NCBI GenBank assembly: GCA_013399305.1
Contig: VXAI01000068.1
Span: 2,526,924 to 2,590,923, forward strand
Source of the DNA: Rostratula benghalensis
Taxonomy: Eukaryota; Chordata; Aves; Charadriiformes; Rostratulidae
Direction of reading: 5' to 3'
DNA length: 64,000 nt
Shown here: positions 11,501 to 25,419 of the stretch, in pieces
Position numbering within the stretch: the stretch's first letter is position 1
How the letters are laid out: every line of letters starts with the position of its first letter
Notes under the pieces: generated by a model
What the model was told of the DNA's origin: nothing
Database searches by the model: none
Seen by the model: the letters and a program-made list of their open reading frames with translations, nothing else
Position numbers and translations under genes: made by a program

Positions 11501-14500
11501 CAGACTTCTTCAACCTGGAGTCATTGCTTCCTCACATCTGCCCAAGGAATGAACCTGAGTATTCCCTCGATACTTCAGTCAAAGTGATCTGGGCAAGAAA
11601 TAATTTGTTATTTGAACTACAAAGCTTGTCTGGCTGTTTTGGTTACTATAGTTCAAACAGTATAAACTTGCCCTTCCATCAAGGTTGCGGGAATCTTTTT
11701 TACCACCACTCTGTTGTCCTCTTCTGGTTCAGGAGAAGACATCAGGACTTACTCTCAGGTACCTGATCAAAGGCTCAGCACAAAGCTTGAAGAGATGCTC
11801 ATTCAATGTGTATTATAATGGTTACCTGTTTATTTGCCAACAAGCAGTTTTCAGCATGAACTGAAAAAATTTTACTAGTCAACTCCTATAAAGAATTTAA
11901 ATAAAGGATGAACTAGAAGCTGGATTAAGAGGACTTAGCTGCTGAATGGGAAGTCAAAGTAAATTATCATCAGAAGTTGCAAGCTAGATTTTTTGAATAC
12001 AACTACCACTGCTGGCAACCAATTACACCTGTTCTGACAGAGTCAGGAGTATCAAAGGAAGAGCTACAGGCTGATTTACAGCAGTATGTACTCTTTCCTC
12101 ATTGTTGCATGGTTCCCATTATGAATGGGAAAGTGAACATTTCAGTCCTTTCCTCAATTACCTGAAGCAGTACAAAAAACAGTCTAAGAGATAACCACGT
12201 TTTTGCTGTCTACATTTTTCGATGTCTAGAGGAGAGCTACATGTGCTTCCCTTTGTTTTGTACGTCTCGGTTCCAGGGGGATGCTGAAGAAGCCATTCCC
12301 TTTCCACCTAAAACCTCACTGCAGCTGTTACTGCTCAGGCCCTCTGCTCTTACAGAAGCATGCACTCACTCTCCTCTCTCCTCAGCATGACCTTCTTCAG
12401 ATTTTCCAACTGGTGCTTCAGAAAAACAAAACAACACAACAATAAAACAGACAACCAAGCAAATCCGTAACTCAGCCACACAGGCCATGATCCTCAAACT
12501 CTATAACTTCTCTATCCCCAAAAAGTGTGGCAAAACATTCAAAGCAGCAAAACTTAATTTTCCTGTGTATCAATTGACACTAGAAACAAAAGAACTCTCA
12601 GCTGTCACGCAGGGTACTAAGCTGCTTTTTTCTCCACTTCACATAAATAATAAAGAATTAAGGTGAAATATCTCCCAAGTGCGTATGTTAATCCTTACAA
12701 AATACCTTTAATTGTTATATTTTATTGTATATTTTTATATACTTTTTTAAAAACCAAAGTGCAATAGAGAATGAACTTTAAATTGCTATATGTTTGCATA
12801 TAATCATTATGCATGTCATCGTATGTCAGGCAGAATCTCTGAAAGTAAATCTCAAATGAGTGATTACCACTGAAGCAACATGATGGAGAATAAAGTAGAC
12901 AAGTGATATATTTAGCTTCACTCTATCTCTGCCCATAGAGAAAAGTGTTCCTTCTAGTGTGGGAAGGGGAGGAGAATAAAAAAAAAACATTTTTGGTAAG
13001 TTTTAAAAAAAAAAACCCAAACAAAAAGAATCACCAAAGAACCCTAGAAAACGAAAGCACGTTTTTCCCCCAACACTGATGACCCACTTTAAACTGTCTT
13101 ATATAACTGTAAAATGAGATTATATTTGCCTTGCTATGAATTTAATCTTATGTTTTGCAGTCTGAACCACATCAGAGGGTTATTTTCCTCACCTGCCTGC
13201 CACAGTTTTCTGAACTTTCCCAGTTGAAGTAATACTGTACCTCTCCCATCTTTTCAAATCAACTAAAAATAATAAAAAAAAGACAAATCTGGTGAGGTAA
13301 TTTTGTACTTGGCTGAACTGTACAAGAATTACATAATCTGAAGCTATACAGTTACGTTTAATACCTGCTACCCTCTTCTCAACTTTTCACCAGACCAGCA
13401 TGTTCTCAAGCTTTTCTCCCTTCAGTTCTGGGAACACAGGTCAGTTCTTAGAAAACGTGTATAAACTAAAGCAATATCATCAAATTATAATGGTTTTCTA
13501 AAAGCAAGTAGAAACAGATCCACTTCAGTAAGTATTTCTCTAAAAAGGCACATAAAACTCAACATTAGCAAATCTCTTTGATGCTGCAATGGAAACCAGT
13601 CTAGATGTTGTTTGTATGGACAAAAGAGAAGAAAAAAAAAAACCCAGGGCCCTTCCAGCAGAAAATCTTGCAGCGTACAACTAAAAGCTCCTTCATACCC
13701 TACAGAGATTAATATAATTTGAAAACACCACATGTGTACAACAAAGTATCCATATATTTGTCAAACATTCTCTGAATCTTAGGGACAAAACTTACAAGGC
13801 AGTTAATTCAGACTGCCATGGTCCATTCAAAAAACATTAGCTTAGTTATTAGGTCAGATCTTCAGCATTTCGACACTGCAAATGCACTGTAAGCAATATA
13901 CACGTAATCAAGGCTTCCTTCCTCCTCTCCCCCAACATAAAAAAAACTCGCCAACCTAAAAACCATCTCCAGTTATGACTAATGGTGCTATTGGCAGCTG
14001 AGAAACAGCTGCTAAGGCCATCATCTAGATAACATCTTTCCACTGTAGCTGCATCCTAATCTCTAGCCAACATCTACAGTAGGGCAGGTCCTACTGCCAA
14101 CCTCTTCAGAGTCCTAAACCTAAATGGCTTCCCGAATCAGAAAGGAAATTAAATAGGTCTTATTGTCTATCTCTAGAATGGCACCAGTGAAAAACATTGT
14201 GATTTGAACTAACAGGGCAAAGTCAGGAGACTTCTCAGCACAAATACAGTGGTAGAAGACCTGCCTCAAAAGGAACATTCACAAGTAGTAAGGACAATGT
14301 TTTCTTCCAATATAACATACAGTCTACCCCTTGTTTCCTTAGATAAAGAGCTCTTAGAGAAGACACTTGGTATCAAAGGTGGAAGCCCAGCAGAATTATT
14401 TCTACTTGCTGATTTTCCTCTGGACCTGCAGGGCAGGTTCAGAATCATTCTCCCAGCCTGCATCTTCCTAGAGCCAAGGGACTGTTAGCTAGGTACAGGG

Positions 14501-15667
14501 AAAAGACTTGGAATAAACCCACAACCCTAAGACGTGAAGATTCTACATTAGACACCTAAAAACTGTACACAGTAAAAGTTCACAAAGGGACTCAAAAAAG
14601 CTAGAAGAGACTCAAAAGAAGCAGCTTAATTACAAAAGGACAATAGCTATCATGGATTTATCAGAAAATTCAGGAGATACAATTCAAAAAGTTGTCTAAA
14701 TTCAGATGTATTTGATGCCTTGCTCTGCTCAGCTTTCCTATGTTCTGAATTGTCTTAGTGGTCTGTTAAATTAGTGAACTTCTATTTTCTCCATAATATT
14801 TTCATTTGTTTACCCTGACTGGCATTTTTAGAGGGTGTAAGAACAGCTTTATAAGAGATTCCTATACAAACATTTAGAATAACTGAGTCAAACATATTAT
14901 TGCAATAACATATTTCGTATATTAGCAAAAATACAGAAGTCAATTCTGGTGCCAGCAGCCCTTAGGGGAAAAAAGTCTCCAGATTCACACAAACTACAGG
15001 ACACTCAACGAATACTCACCTCTTCAATGTGCTACTTTCATTTGCTGTAGATTCAAAGCTTTTCAAAGCTTGTGCAACAAGGAGAGAGTCAAACCATCAG
15101 TAAAAATGGCCTCAACCATCACAGACAGTTGCTTGAGGTTGGCTGAAAAAGCCACATCAGACAAAAGGCAGGAAAGGATCTGTGTGAAAGAATTATTGAT
15201 GTGACAAAGAAAAAGATGCACGATAACTGGCCTTCTAAAGGCACACAATCTTTGCTTGAAATAATCTGTTTGGATAATTAGGAGCTGAGCAATCCAACAG
15301 AAAGGTACTAGTTCATATTGTACTTATTATTAGCTGATTATAACAAAGGTTCAGCACAGCTGCACATATACCATTCAGATTCTTCATTAAATTTGATTTA
15401 ATTTTACAGAAAAAAATCCATCCAGTTTTGCTGGGTGGGTGGGGCAGGATGGGGAGTTCTCTTTTAGTCCAATTCTAGAAGTCAACGAGTTCAGTAAATA
15501 AGGACATTTCCTCAGAGATTTAGTAAGGAAATGGATTGCACAAACACGAGAAAGATTTCAGAAGTACACTTTGGGGGATGGGAAGGAGGTAAAGCTTAAG
15601 TGTAATGTGTGTGAAAAAATGTCAAGTCATATGGTGAAATCTCATTCTTGAAGATGAGATGTTTGGA
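8513..15667. other. Long unique AT-rich stretch, no gene recognised
   Basis: About 7 kb lacks any repeat family I recognise and any convincing coding exon. Frames of 60 to 90 codons occur on both strands without shared codon character. A poly-T stretch at about 10437-10450 and A-rich runs near 12980-13020 and 13633 are low complexity. It is compatible with intron or intergenic DNA. An ancient, unrecognised repeat cannot be excluded by eye. Confidence 0.45.
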
Positions 15668-15679
15668 GGGGGGGGGGGG
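15668..15679. repeat. G12 homopolymer
   Basis: Twelve consecutive G residues lie within a purine-rich stretch just upstream of a CR1 fragment. This is simple sequence with potential for slippage. Confidence 0.95.
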
Positions 15680-15764
15680 AAGAGAACAGCAAAAGCAATT
15701 CAGAAGTCCAGAAGTCTGGAGTAAGGAGATTGATATTTTGCTTGTTTCCAAGCACAACAGAGGA

Positions 15765-15843
15765 TACTGATCTAGACCAGGGGGTCGGACTAGATGACCC
15801 AAGACATCCCTTCTGGCCTGGACAATTCTATGATTGTATGATA
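15765..15843 (+). mobile_element. Short CR1 LINE 3' terminus
   Basis: 'ggggtcggactagatgaccc' followed by 'catcccttctggcctggac' and 'aattctatgattgtatgat' is a CR1 3' end in sense orientation, including the near-duplicated terminal octamer ('ctatgatt'/'gtatgata'). It is about 80 bases long and 5'-truncated. It belongs to a different CR1 subgroup from the copy at 27999-28258, judging by the 'catcccttctggcct' wording. Confidence 0.9.
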
Positions 15844-16284
15844 CCCAAAGCACTTCTCAAACATAACTGAAATCCAGCTTGACCAACAACAAACCAGCCT
15901 GACCAAAAATCCAAACACAAAATAACCATACTTGCAATTGAGAGTTTTAACACATCTGCTGAAAAAGAGATTGTATTTGCTAAATTCCTCACTCTGGTGG
16001 TTGCTTCCAGTGCTGAGCAGAACAGAAAATAAACCTACTGCGTGCATAGCTCCTGATGACCAAATGAAAAGAGAGCACAACACGATTAGCCCTTCAGTCT
16101 TTTAGGATGTGGAACAGTGGAAGCAGTGGTAATAGCAGAAATTAAGTCACAGTGACAAAGAAAACATGCTTCAAATTACACAAAATAGGGGAGGAAGGAG
16201 ACAACCACAAGCCAAGATGTAAGGGAAAGCATGACCAAAACCCTGTATCACAGTATCCCAGGGAATTTCTAACACTTCTCCCCA
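15844..16284. other. Unique sequence, no gene recognised
   Basis: No repeat, RNA gene or exon signal stands out. Confidence 0.45.
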
Positions 16285-16340
16285 TTTTTTTGTTTGTTTG
16301 TTTGTTTGTTTTGTGGTTTTTTGTTTGTTTTGGTTTTTTT
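16285..16340. repeat. (TTTG)n microsatellite with T-rich flanks
   Basis: Five TTTG units in a row are followed by imperfect TTTG/TTTTG units and a T tract. This is simple sequence, possibly grown from the T-rich side of an old retroposed A-tail, but no element body is recognisable beside it. Confidence 0.9.
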
Positions 16341-19300
16341 TATAATCAGTTCTATACTTCAAACACTGGTGTACTTTATGTGATTTTCTAAATAAATCTT
16401 TATGGGGAAATAAAGGCCTTAACAGCACAATAAACTGGACAACTCTCAGCAGCACACCCAGCCACAAACAGAACTCAAGTGAGAATATATTAAGACCAAA
16501 AAAAAGTATGCTTATAACATTTGACAGATTTCTTCCTCTCTTTGTCTAATGCAAGGATAGATAGAGCTGGTCAGAACAAAATAAACAATGAAAAGCAAAA
16601 AGCTTTTAATCCTGCATTGTTGTGGCCTGGACAAACTTTTTTATCCTGAGCAATGGACTTGATCCCCACAGTACAGGGAAGGTGGACATGTTGAGTGCTG
16701 TAAGGTTCCTAGAGTAATTTCTGCCAAACTACAACACTGCATCAGCAGCCTTTTTAATGAAATGTCAAATTTTAGTTATTTAAAGAATAAGGTGGGTGGC
16801 ATATTTAAAAACACTCTGTATCTTGTGAAAGGGCAAGAGTACACCTTCATTAAAAAAAGTCTTTATATTATACATCCAAAATCAATAGTGTGAAATCTGA
16901 GTTGTGTATCAGGAATTTACACTGTGAGAAGGATTTTTTTTTTTTTTAATTTGGATAAACAAACATTAAAGTGTACATTGATAGTACTTATTAGAGAAAG
17001 TCTTTTTGGGGAAAAAAAAACAACCAAAAAACCCCACATTAATTTGTTAGATAAAACTGGGGCCATTTGACCTATTGGACAGAGCATTAACCAATATTAA
17101 CCCTCTGTTAACCTAAAGTTTTAAGAAGCTGTAAGAACACAATCTTCTAAATTAGGCTGATGTTCAAACACCCCAAGCCAGCACTGTCACTGAAATCAGT
17201 AAATATCTTAATCCTTCTCCAACCTCAATAACTAGAAGGTGAAGACAGCTAGAGAATGCTGTCATTCTGAAACATGAAAGGCCAGAAAGCCCTTTACAGC
17301 CCGCTTGCTCCACTGCCGTGTAAATGCACTGATAGGAAGTGGGGAGAGATTGAGATGGGGGCACAGATGTCATCAAACTGCAACCTTGGTGAAGGCCAGG
17401 AAAACTAATGACATTCCCATGTAAAAGCACCAGCAACTGGTGTTAGTTCTCCTCAGAGAGGTACTACAAATTATGAAAGAGCGTGATAAGACCAGAGCAT
17501 TCTGAACACCATACCCTGAAGTACCAGATTATCAGTTGGGCAACAGAATTCAAGTTCACCATATCCAATGGAAACAATGCTCAACGGTAGAACACGACTT
17601 GAGGGAAAAACAACAGTCTGAAGAGAGATTAAGACAGTGCTAAAAAAACAGTGGATGTGAAAAAAAAATAATAATGAAGTTGCTCAAATACATAGGATAT
17701 AGAAAACCTGTACTTCAAATGCAGGGGAAAAAAAAGCCCCTTGCAATTTTACCTTCAGATCTCCATCTAAGCCTGCTCTTTAGGTCTAAGAAATGCAAAG
17801 TTTATATGATTTCTCCCCATATACTTAAATTAGAATACTGTTTTTCAAGCACAGCTTTTTTAAAAGGTGTCTTTTTCTTCCATTTATGAGAGTCACTGTT
17901 TTCTTTACTCTAGGTGCAGCCACACACATGCCAATACCTCAGTATGCAAGAGTGTTCTCAGGCATGTTTTAAGTAGCTTAATCAATACTGGCATTCTTCT
18001 GTAACATTACACAGCCCACAAGCTATGCAACTGGTACAGAGGGTTATACGATACATGCTACTATGTCAGGAAATGAATCAAGGTACAAGGACTTTAATGG
18101 AAGCTGAACAGAAGCTAAACCTGCTACAAGCTCTTGCTCTGTATCAGTCAGTACAGCCCTCAAAGGGAAGTTTAAGTGCACACTTGGGCCTCATTGTACT
18201 AGTTTCAATATACAGAGCCAAAGGTTTAAATGGCATCAGCTCAAAAAGAGTTTAAGTAAACTGCAATATGCCTTTTACACCAGTAGAGAACTTTATATGC
18301 TGCACTTAAACTCTTGTTATATCATGACAAAAATGCATTCCTTTCAGTACAGGCCAGTGGGACACTGAATTGCTGCTGGTAACGCACCAACAGCGCTGCA
18401 CTAACTGCTCACTCACTGGACATCCAGGAGCCTGCACAAATCAACCACTGCACTAAAATTCCAAACTTCCAGTAGGCAAAGTACTATTTGCACAGAACGT
18501 CATCTCAGCTGCTAGTAAGCAGCAATTTGTAACAGACTCCAGCAGAGAAGCCAAAACCTTAATCATTTCCCAGCCTCAAGCTCTTCCTTGCTCCCTCAAA
18601 TATTCTTTAACTTACCACGGTGAGAATTTTGGTAGGACAGGTTAGGTGAAGGTTACTGTAACCTTTTCCTTAAAGGGACCATGTGCAGTCCTACAAGGTT
18701 ATCAATCCAGAACCCAAGGAGAGTCACTTAAGAGGATCAAACAAAGATTTCACAAAGATTAACTGGGGCCATAAAAGAAGATCAATAAGCTTCCCCAGAA
18801 GTCTCTAACCCCTGAGATCTAGATTCAGGCATACGTCAAATCACTTTGTCAAACACCCATGCAGCTCAGTTTCATTTCTCAGACCATTAAAAAAAGTCAC
18901 AAGATTTTATTTTACTGATTATCTAATTTCTTCAATGTATGACTGTGAACATGCTGAAAGAGTCTGGGAAGTATTCTATCCAGAACTGTGGATTGCTATC
19001 TTATCTATAAAGAGTATGGTTTATATTTTGCTTTCAAGAGAAGTTATGATACCAAAACAAAGAAAAACACTTTTTCTAGAACTGATTTATAAATAAGAAA
19101 ACAACTGTTACAAATAACAATATTTTATTTTAATGTATAACCGTAACACATTAATTGAACTTGATTACAAGCTCTTAAAATTAGACTAAGTATTCAGAAC
19201 GGGTTGATTTCATCTAGAGTAAAATAGCTGTTAGCTTAAGTTGAAAAACCACTGGAAGCATTTGCAGTATTCTCCTTCTGCATGCTTTTTTCCAGCCTAG

Positions 19301-22300
19301 TAAAAGAAAAGTAGCTGCATAACACAAATAGATATTAAGCGTAAACAGAATGATACTGCATTTCACCGTGTTCTTGGAGGATCAATAGTACTGACTGAGA
19401 AACTGCATTTCATGAAGAGAAATACAGGGAGGGAAAGTGTTCACTTTTACAAGAACTTACAAAAACAAATCAATGTGCCAAGGAACTGACTGGAATAATA
19501 TAGCTTTAAAAACCTGGTCAAATATCATGTGCAACCCAGGCTGAAGTCTGAATAGTAAAGAATGGGAAATCTTTGTGCCTCCCCCTGCCCCCTTATAGTG
19601 TTACACATCCTTTTCCTGTTCTGTCAGATCAGGAAACACAAATACTGACTTTACTGACAAAATCTTTCCCAAATACAGGAGTGACAGTTCTTAATTAAAT
19701 CTAAGGAGATAGATATTCCAATTTGGCTATATGCCTATTCAAATTTAATGCCCAATTCCTAAATATAATTGATTTCCAAACAGGTTAAGCTTTTCAAAAG
19801 CCTCCCTCAAGCAATTCATTTTGTTCAGTCCTGCAAGTATTTTTTCAGGCTTTTTCCTGATCTCTCTGCAACTTTTTTCCCCACAATCCTTGCAGGAGAG
19901 GTATGTACATTTCCTATCTTAAATTTCATCACCACTGAGATTAAGAAATAGTCATTTTTCTGCTCCTACTCACTGCTTTCAAGTGTGCATCCAAGGTCTC
20001 CACAACCCAAGCATCAAATTGGTGCCACACTTGGACTGTTTGCCTGCTTGGGTTTTTTTAAACTTCTTATTGCTACCCGAAGAACAGCTTTTGCAGCCCC
20101 TCTTCTTGCCAACATCATCTCTGAACCCACTATATGATCCCTATTAGCTAAATGCGGTTTTGTGAGGATTGTTAGAATGTTTCAAGAGCTGAGATGCTAC
20201 AGGGTTTTGGAGGCATCTCTTGGTTTTTCTTCTTCTTTTGGTATGTGTATACCTGTGCATGTGAAGTAGGTGGGAAAGTTTGTATCAATGACCACGTACT
20301 AGTACCCATATAAAACACTGGAGTTTGCCAATTAGGTGTGGAAAGTTTCTATGTTAAGAATATTACAGATTTTTCCTAGTCTTTAATATGTCTGCTTCCT
20401 TCCTCCTTTTCTGGCTGGCTCAGAAATTCCATGATCAGGTAAACAAACAAAAAAAAGACACAGTAAAGTAATACTCTATATTCTTTTTATGAAGGGGGTG
20501 GGGGGCTCGTTTTAATGTACAATTCATACCAAAAGCAAGACAGAAAAAAACCCCTCATCCTGAGAATCTGAAGATGACAAAGATCTGGTTGCTGCTTTTT
20601 GCTGAATACTCCTAGACAGATTCTGTGTTTTCCATATTCATTGCTATTTTAATTATTAAAACCAGGAAGCTTTAATTACATCTACACAGAAATGAGCAAT
20701 TCAAACCAACACTGGGAGAAGCGAATATTTCATGGTTGGTGTTACTTGGAGTAATACTTTAGAGGCGTTAGTACTGGAAGCATTTTTTTTTAAGGCAGAA
20801 ATAGCCTTCACACTACAGTGCCCCAAAACAGTGCAGGACTTTCTTTCATCCTACCGTTAGGTCATGCAAACTGTTTCATTCAGCATTCAATACAATCACG
20901 TTACAATGTCTTGGTATAGAATGAATGAACAACATCAGACCTGGATAACTACCAGGGTAGAAACATTCTTCATACTTATTCTAGGCTTTGGATCTAATTG
21001 TGGAGGGGTTTTGTTGGTGTTTTGGGGTTTGTTTGGTTTTTTGGGTTTTTTTTAAACAAGCTTTTCAGGAACAGTAAGAGTAGTGAATTGGTATGTCCGA
21101 TAGAGAGGTCTAATGGTACAGCACAAAACTTTCCTTAAGAACAACTTAAAGCTAGTATTTTCACTCTTCTTAATCTGCCATATAGAAAAGTAAATCATTA
21201 CACAAACTGTACTTGAACCAGATCTATCACGAAAGACTCATGGAAGTTGTTTAAAAGCTTGTTAGGAGATAGACAATCTGTTCAAAGATTTTTGCTATGA
21301 ATACCGTACCAACGTTCAAACTTGTTGAATGAAGAAGTTAAATGTATTTTTCTTAACTCACATATCCTATGTAGACAAGTTTTATGTGACTAATGAAACA
21401 TTTTGGATAGATCATCTTAGACATTTTACACTTCGTTTTACAAAACAAAAGGTCATCTTAGCAGAAAAAAAAAAAAAAAACAAGTTCTGTTACACGAGTC
21501 CTTCATACTTGAAATTATCTTCCAGGTGTATCACATGCATACTACAGTCATGCTCAACAGAGTTCCAGGGAAGCTTCCAGAAACGCATGAGCAACAAACA
21601 ATGAAAAGTAAAATCAGGTTCTGCCTGTTGCTTGCAAACAACAAAAATCCCTTTCGTTGAGGTGGTTGATACCTTTTAGGATAGCTAATGAAAGATGAGA
21701 GGCTGTTATCAAGTTACAAAAAAATATAGGACAAATGCCAGTAGGTAGACAAATAATCAAGGTTAACAGTTAAACAGTTTGGAATGTCTGTGGTATGTAT
21801 GAAGTACAGTTAGCTAACAGAAATAAGAGAACCTTGAGAGATTCAAAGGGCCAGGATCATGGGATTCTTAACTCATACAAACCATAAAAAATAAATGAAT
21901 CACAGCATTGATTTAAGCTCTCCTCATGAAAAGGACTTTGCTACTCTGAGTACTCTAGGAGGGAATCCCTGTCCCCCAAACATATTTTCTCTATTCTCTC
22001 ACTGCAGCGTCTCCATGTAGTGAAGGCCACTGGTATGCATGACACCACAAACACAGGAGAATGTCAGGATTTTAGCAGAAGTTCCTCAGAGAAGCTACGT
22101 TCTGGCCTGAGTGTAGGCATAGATCTTGGACTGAAGGATTCACCTGATTGAAGTAGACAAGACTTCTTGTTGTAAGGAGAGAAAAGAAACCCCCACACAT
22201 TGATCTTAAAAAGAACTGAACTATTCCAGCTTGAATAGAAGAATAAGGCTATCCACCCAGATAAAAGTTTGCATTGTCAACAAAAAGACACACCTGGGAG

Positions 22301-22951
22301 GTTGTCTCAGCACTTTTGTCACCAATTCACCATCATTATGGTGGCTCCTCCTCAAATGCCACTCAATTCTGAGAGCCCATGTCAATATCCAGAACTGAAC
22401 TAATATATGTTTGTAGAAAACTCTAGTCACTTTCTCTTTGTCACCATGAATTACAGTATTGGAGTTATCAACTCACACGAATAAACAAGAAATGGTCAAT
22501 AAAGATGGAGTCAGAAGTGATGGAAATCAGGCCACTACTTGAAACACCATCTCAATGAGACTTATTGGTCACAGAAGTTATACCTCTTTATATTAAAGAT
22601 CTGAGCTCTTCAAGAAATGAAAGTAAAACAGATAATTAAATAATTAGAACGTCAATAATGTGTGCCAATAACAGTAGGCTAAAAGAACAAAATAAGATGG
22701 GTTTGAGTGTGCATGCCTACATACAGAGGCAAATACAAAATAAGTTTTTAGGTTTCAGCACTGGGGGTTTTTTTGTCTAAGTCCACATGTATATGTGGTA
22801 CAAGAAATGCAGATATGCATAAATACTAACTCAGCAAAAGCAGAGAGGAATAAAGGATGGCCTTACTCCACTCCAATCAGTTAAAAAAAATATTGAAATT
22901 GAAGATGCAGTTATAGCAAAACTGCTTGATTCCTGAAAGAGTTTCCACTCA
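16341..22951. other. Long unique AT-rich stretch, no gene recognised
   Basis: No CR1 or other known repeat is seen. A16 lies at 21465-21480 and GT-rich simple sequence at about 21003-21054. A plus-strand frame of 76 codons at 18025-18255 has a helix-like composition but no splice signals or domain to support it. A minus-strand frame at 22221-22430 is likewise unsupported. Confidence 0.45.
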
Positions 22952-23107
22952 TCAGATTCCCAGCTGATCAGCACTGTGCAGCATGCTCATTTCCTTCAGC
23001 AGATGCTTCCGATGTTTGTTACCAAGAGTTTCTGCTGGAGTACAGCTCTGGTTCCAAACCAGGTTGAGCAGAAGAATTCCGTGGACACTTTGTGAATAAT
23101 GGGACAT
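22952..23107 (-). other. 51-codon open frame with coding-like composition, unassigned
   Basis: On the minus strand an ATG at 23105-23107 opens a frame that closes with TGA at 22952-22954, giving 51 residues. The last 31 residues begin SCTPAETLGNKHRKHLLKEM and are more polar and coding-like than the surroundings. A plausible acceptor (AACCAG) precedes that part, so it could be a terminal exon rather than a free ORF. The fragment resembles helical repeat or retroelement-derived coding sequence, but I recognise no family. A chance open frame of this length is common, so this is weak. It lies to the left of the candidate exon at 23795-23971, on the same strand. Confidence 0.15.
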
Positions 23108-23757
23108 AAATGAAGAGACTATCAGAACTCAGCTTTTTTGATACTCATCTTACTGTATTTATTTCCACCACCTATTTAAAAGGCTACATGTAGACCAAGT
23201 CAGGCAATCTGTTGTCAAATAACCAAAAAAATCATTTGCCATGATCTCCCCTATCACTCCTTATCAATAAAACTGAACTAATTTTCCCATTCTCACATCA
23301 AACACTGAGAAGGTTTTCTTAAGGTCTCAATCTGCTCAAAACATGAACACTGCATTCACATAAGCCTCTGAAACACCTACCACATGGCTAACAATCAAGT
23401 TCCTTTATCAGCAAAGAGCAGGTAATGCCAACTACTCCTAAAGTTCTATTAAAATTTTAGAGCCAGGATAGGGAAGAAGGCTGCATGCTAAATTATTTTG
23501 TTAAACAGAAGCAAAAGCAGAGTGAAGTTGTTAGATGACAGCGGCATACAATGCCAAAAACATAACCTTGCAAATGAAATGAAAAAAAAAAATAATTCTA
23601 GCTTGAAGGGAAATGAGTGGCACTAATAAAATTCTAGATATTATCTCAAGCACAGAAGTTAATGGTACAAAGCTTTATTTTCCTTTTTTTTTTTTAACAT
23701 GGGAAAAGAAGGGAATCTGGTTGGAAGGCAATGACTTAAAATTGGACAGCAACTGTC

Positions 23758-23763
23758 TTTATT
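23758..23763 (-). promoter_or_regulatory. Possible polyadenylation signal AATAAA
   Basis: TTTATT on the plus strand is AATAAA on the minus strand. It starts about 32 bases after the TAA that ends the candidate exon at 23795-23971. A second AATAAA (23674-23679), followed by CA and a GT-rich stretch, lies about 85 bases further on. The pair would suit the 3' end of a short leftward transcript. Confidence 0.3.
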
Positions 23764-23794
23764 CTAAGTCATTTCAGGAATTCAGAACACTCCA

Positions 23795-23971
23795 TTATTT
23801 TGCCAGCCTGTATTTCGTGAAGCAGATTAAGGATTTTAGATGATCTACACCCAGTGTTGCTGGCTGCTTCCTAAGTTTTAGTTTTGGGAGCTTAAACAAC
23901 CTGATCTTCTTATATTCGGTCACTTTCTCTTTCAGCGTCATTTCAGTCCAGGCTCCGTAAGCTGCCTTCCT
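23795..23971 (-). CDS. Candidate terminal coding exon of a leftward gene
   Basis: The minus-strand frame from 23971 to a TAA at 23795-23797 begins RKAAYGAWTEMTLKEKVTEY and is lysine-rich throughout. Its first 70 bases have three CpGs and codon-like third positions, unlike the AT-rich flanks. It follows a possible acceptor (TTGCTGTCCAAG). If the alternative acceptor two bases downstream (CAAGAG) is used, the frame joins in phase to the candidate first exon at 26052-26107, giving a small basic protein of roughly 77 residues. The pattern W-x-x-M-T-x-x-E-K-x-x-x-Y superficially recalls both cytochrome c oxidase subunit 4 and HMG-box helices, but it is too short to assign. AATAAA hexamers follow closely. 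It may be a real exon, a pseudogene remnant or chance. The acceptor is not strong, and that is the main doubt. Confidence 0.25.
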   Translation of the reverse strand, partial: RKAAYGAWTEMTLKEKVTEYKKIRLFKLPKLKLRKQPATLGVDHLKSLICFTKYRLAK

Positions 23972-25419
23972 CTTGGACAGCAATATGGATTTATCACCCA
24001 GAAAAGAGGGAGCATATGTTCTTATTTAATCCTTATTCTGCTTGTACAAAATAAATCCATATTCTATGTAAGAGCAACAGAAAATGGTCTGCATAAGTTT
24101 AAATTATCAAGAAGAGACATTCCTTTCCCTAAACACACTGCTCCACAAGCCATTTTAACAGTAAACTATTCCCTACATACCTCATACAGGTAAAAATCAG
24201 GAAGTAGTAGTAGTGAAAGTTACCTTATATGTAACAAAACCACCAGAAAATAAGAAGGTGAAGGTTTCCTTTCTACTATTAGGCTTGGTACAGCTACCAG
24301 TAGTTATGTGAACTCCGGGTGTTGCAGTAAGCAGTTTCTCATGAAGAACAGTCAAAGTCATCACACAGAGATGAAGAAGGAAAAAGGTAAATCACCCAAT
24401 TCAGACTAAATGGACTCCTAGCCCCCAGGCAAAATGGTTTCAATAACAAGAACTAACCGGTTTCTCCTTTTTTGAAATCTTTTCAGTCTCTTATGAAACA
24501 GCAAAAGTATTTTGAAAGAACTGAGATCACCTCAGTGATTTGGGAGTAAAGACATACCCCTAGCCTGCAAGCGACTTCAAATGCTGTCCTCCTGAGGACA
24601 AAGATTAACAGATCCAGTGCCCGACGTTCCCTCCTCCCTACTTGCATTTTCTACACACACGGCTGTTTGCTGAGATAAAGCACTTGCACTGCACTAAGTC
24701 AAAATTCATTCTTGTATTTAGGATTATGAGTCACACTGTTGAAAAAGCTATCACGTTATTTCATGGGGACAAGGTGACAGAGCTTTTTAGACTGTATACT
24801 AGAATAACACGAATCTTAAGAATGTGCTTTCATTTAAAGAGTATTCTATTCTTGCTGCAGTTATCAAACAAGATTGATTTATCAAGACCTAATGCAAGGT
24901 TTCTCCTTGCATTCTCCCAAGCCTACTGACCACGATGCCAGGATCAAAAGACAAGATTAGTATTATACCGTATTGGAAAAAGATGGAACCTACACTCCCT
25001 GTGTTTGCAGCGAGGAAAGCCTCTACCCAGATTTAATTCCTCAAAACTGAGTGACATTTATTCCCCCCCTAAATATGTTAAAAAGTTTACCTTAAACACT
25101 TGCTAAAACTCAATGGAGACAATAAAATGGGCCCCTGAAGTTCTCGTTTCTCGTAGGTCTGCACACCTATGCATGCATGTCAGGTCAGGCACTGCTTTTC
25201 ACGAAAAGATAAATCCCTACGGTCAAACCACAGGAGGATGTTGATGCCTAAGAAATACTGAACCTGACAAATGAAAGAGCATTGTCATTTCCAACCTCAA
25301 GCTCAACGCACCTCTGGCGAAAAAGTAGCAGCCATGGCAGAGCACAGCGCAGTTGGCAGAGGGATGACAGTTTTCAGGAACCTTTCTCTCCAATTCCCTT
25401 CCTAGAGGTTTACAAACTC
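23972..25419. other. Sequence between candidate exon and CpG island
   Basis: If the leftward gene is real, this is intron. On the minus strand three stretches have splice-like ends and short open frames (about 25094-25161, 24545-24600 and 24222-24330). The middle one has the best acceptor, a run ending TTTGTCCTCAG. None is strong enough to list as an exon. No repeat is recognised. Confidence 0.4.

Noticed and set aside
15018..15100. Minus-strand stretch ending in an AGAG|GTGAGT donor
   Set aside because: The donor is good, but acceptor choices are ambiguous and the open stretch is only about 20 codons.
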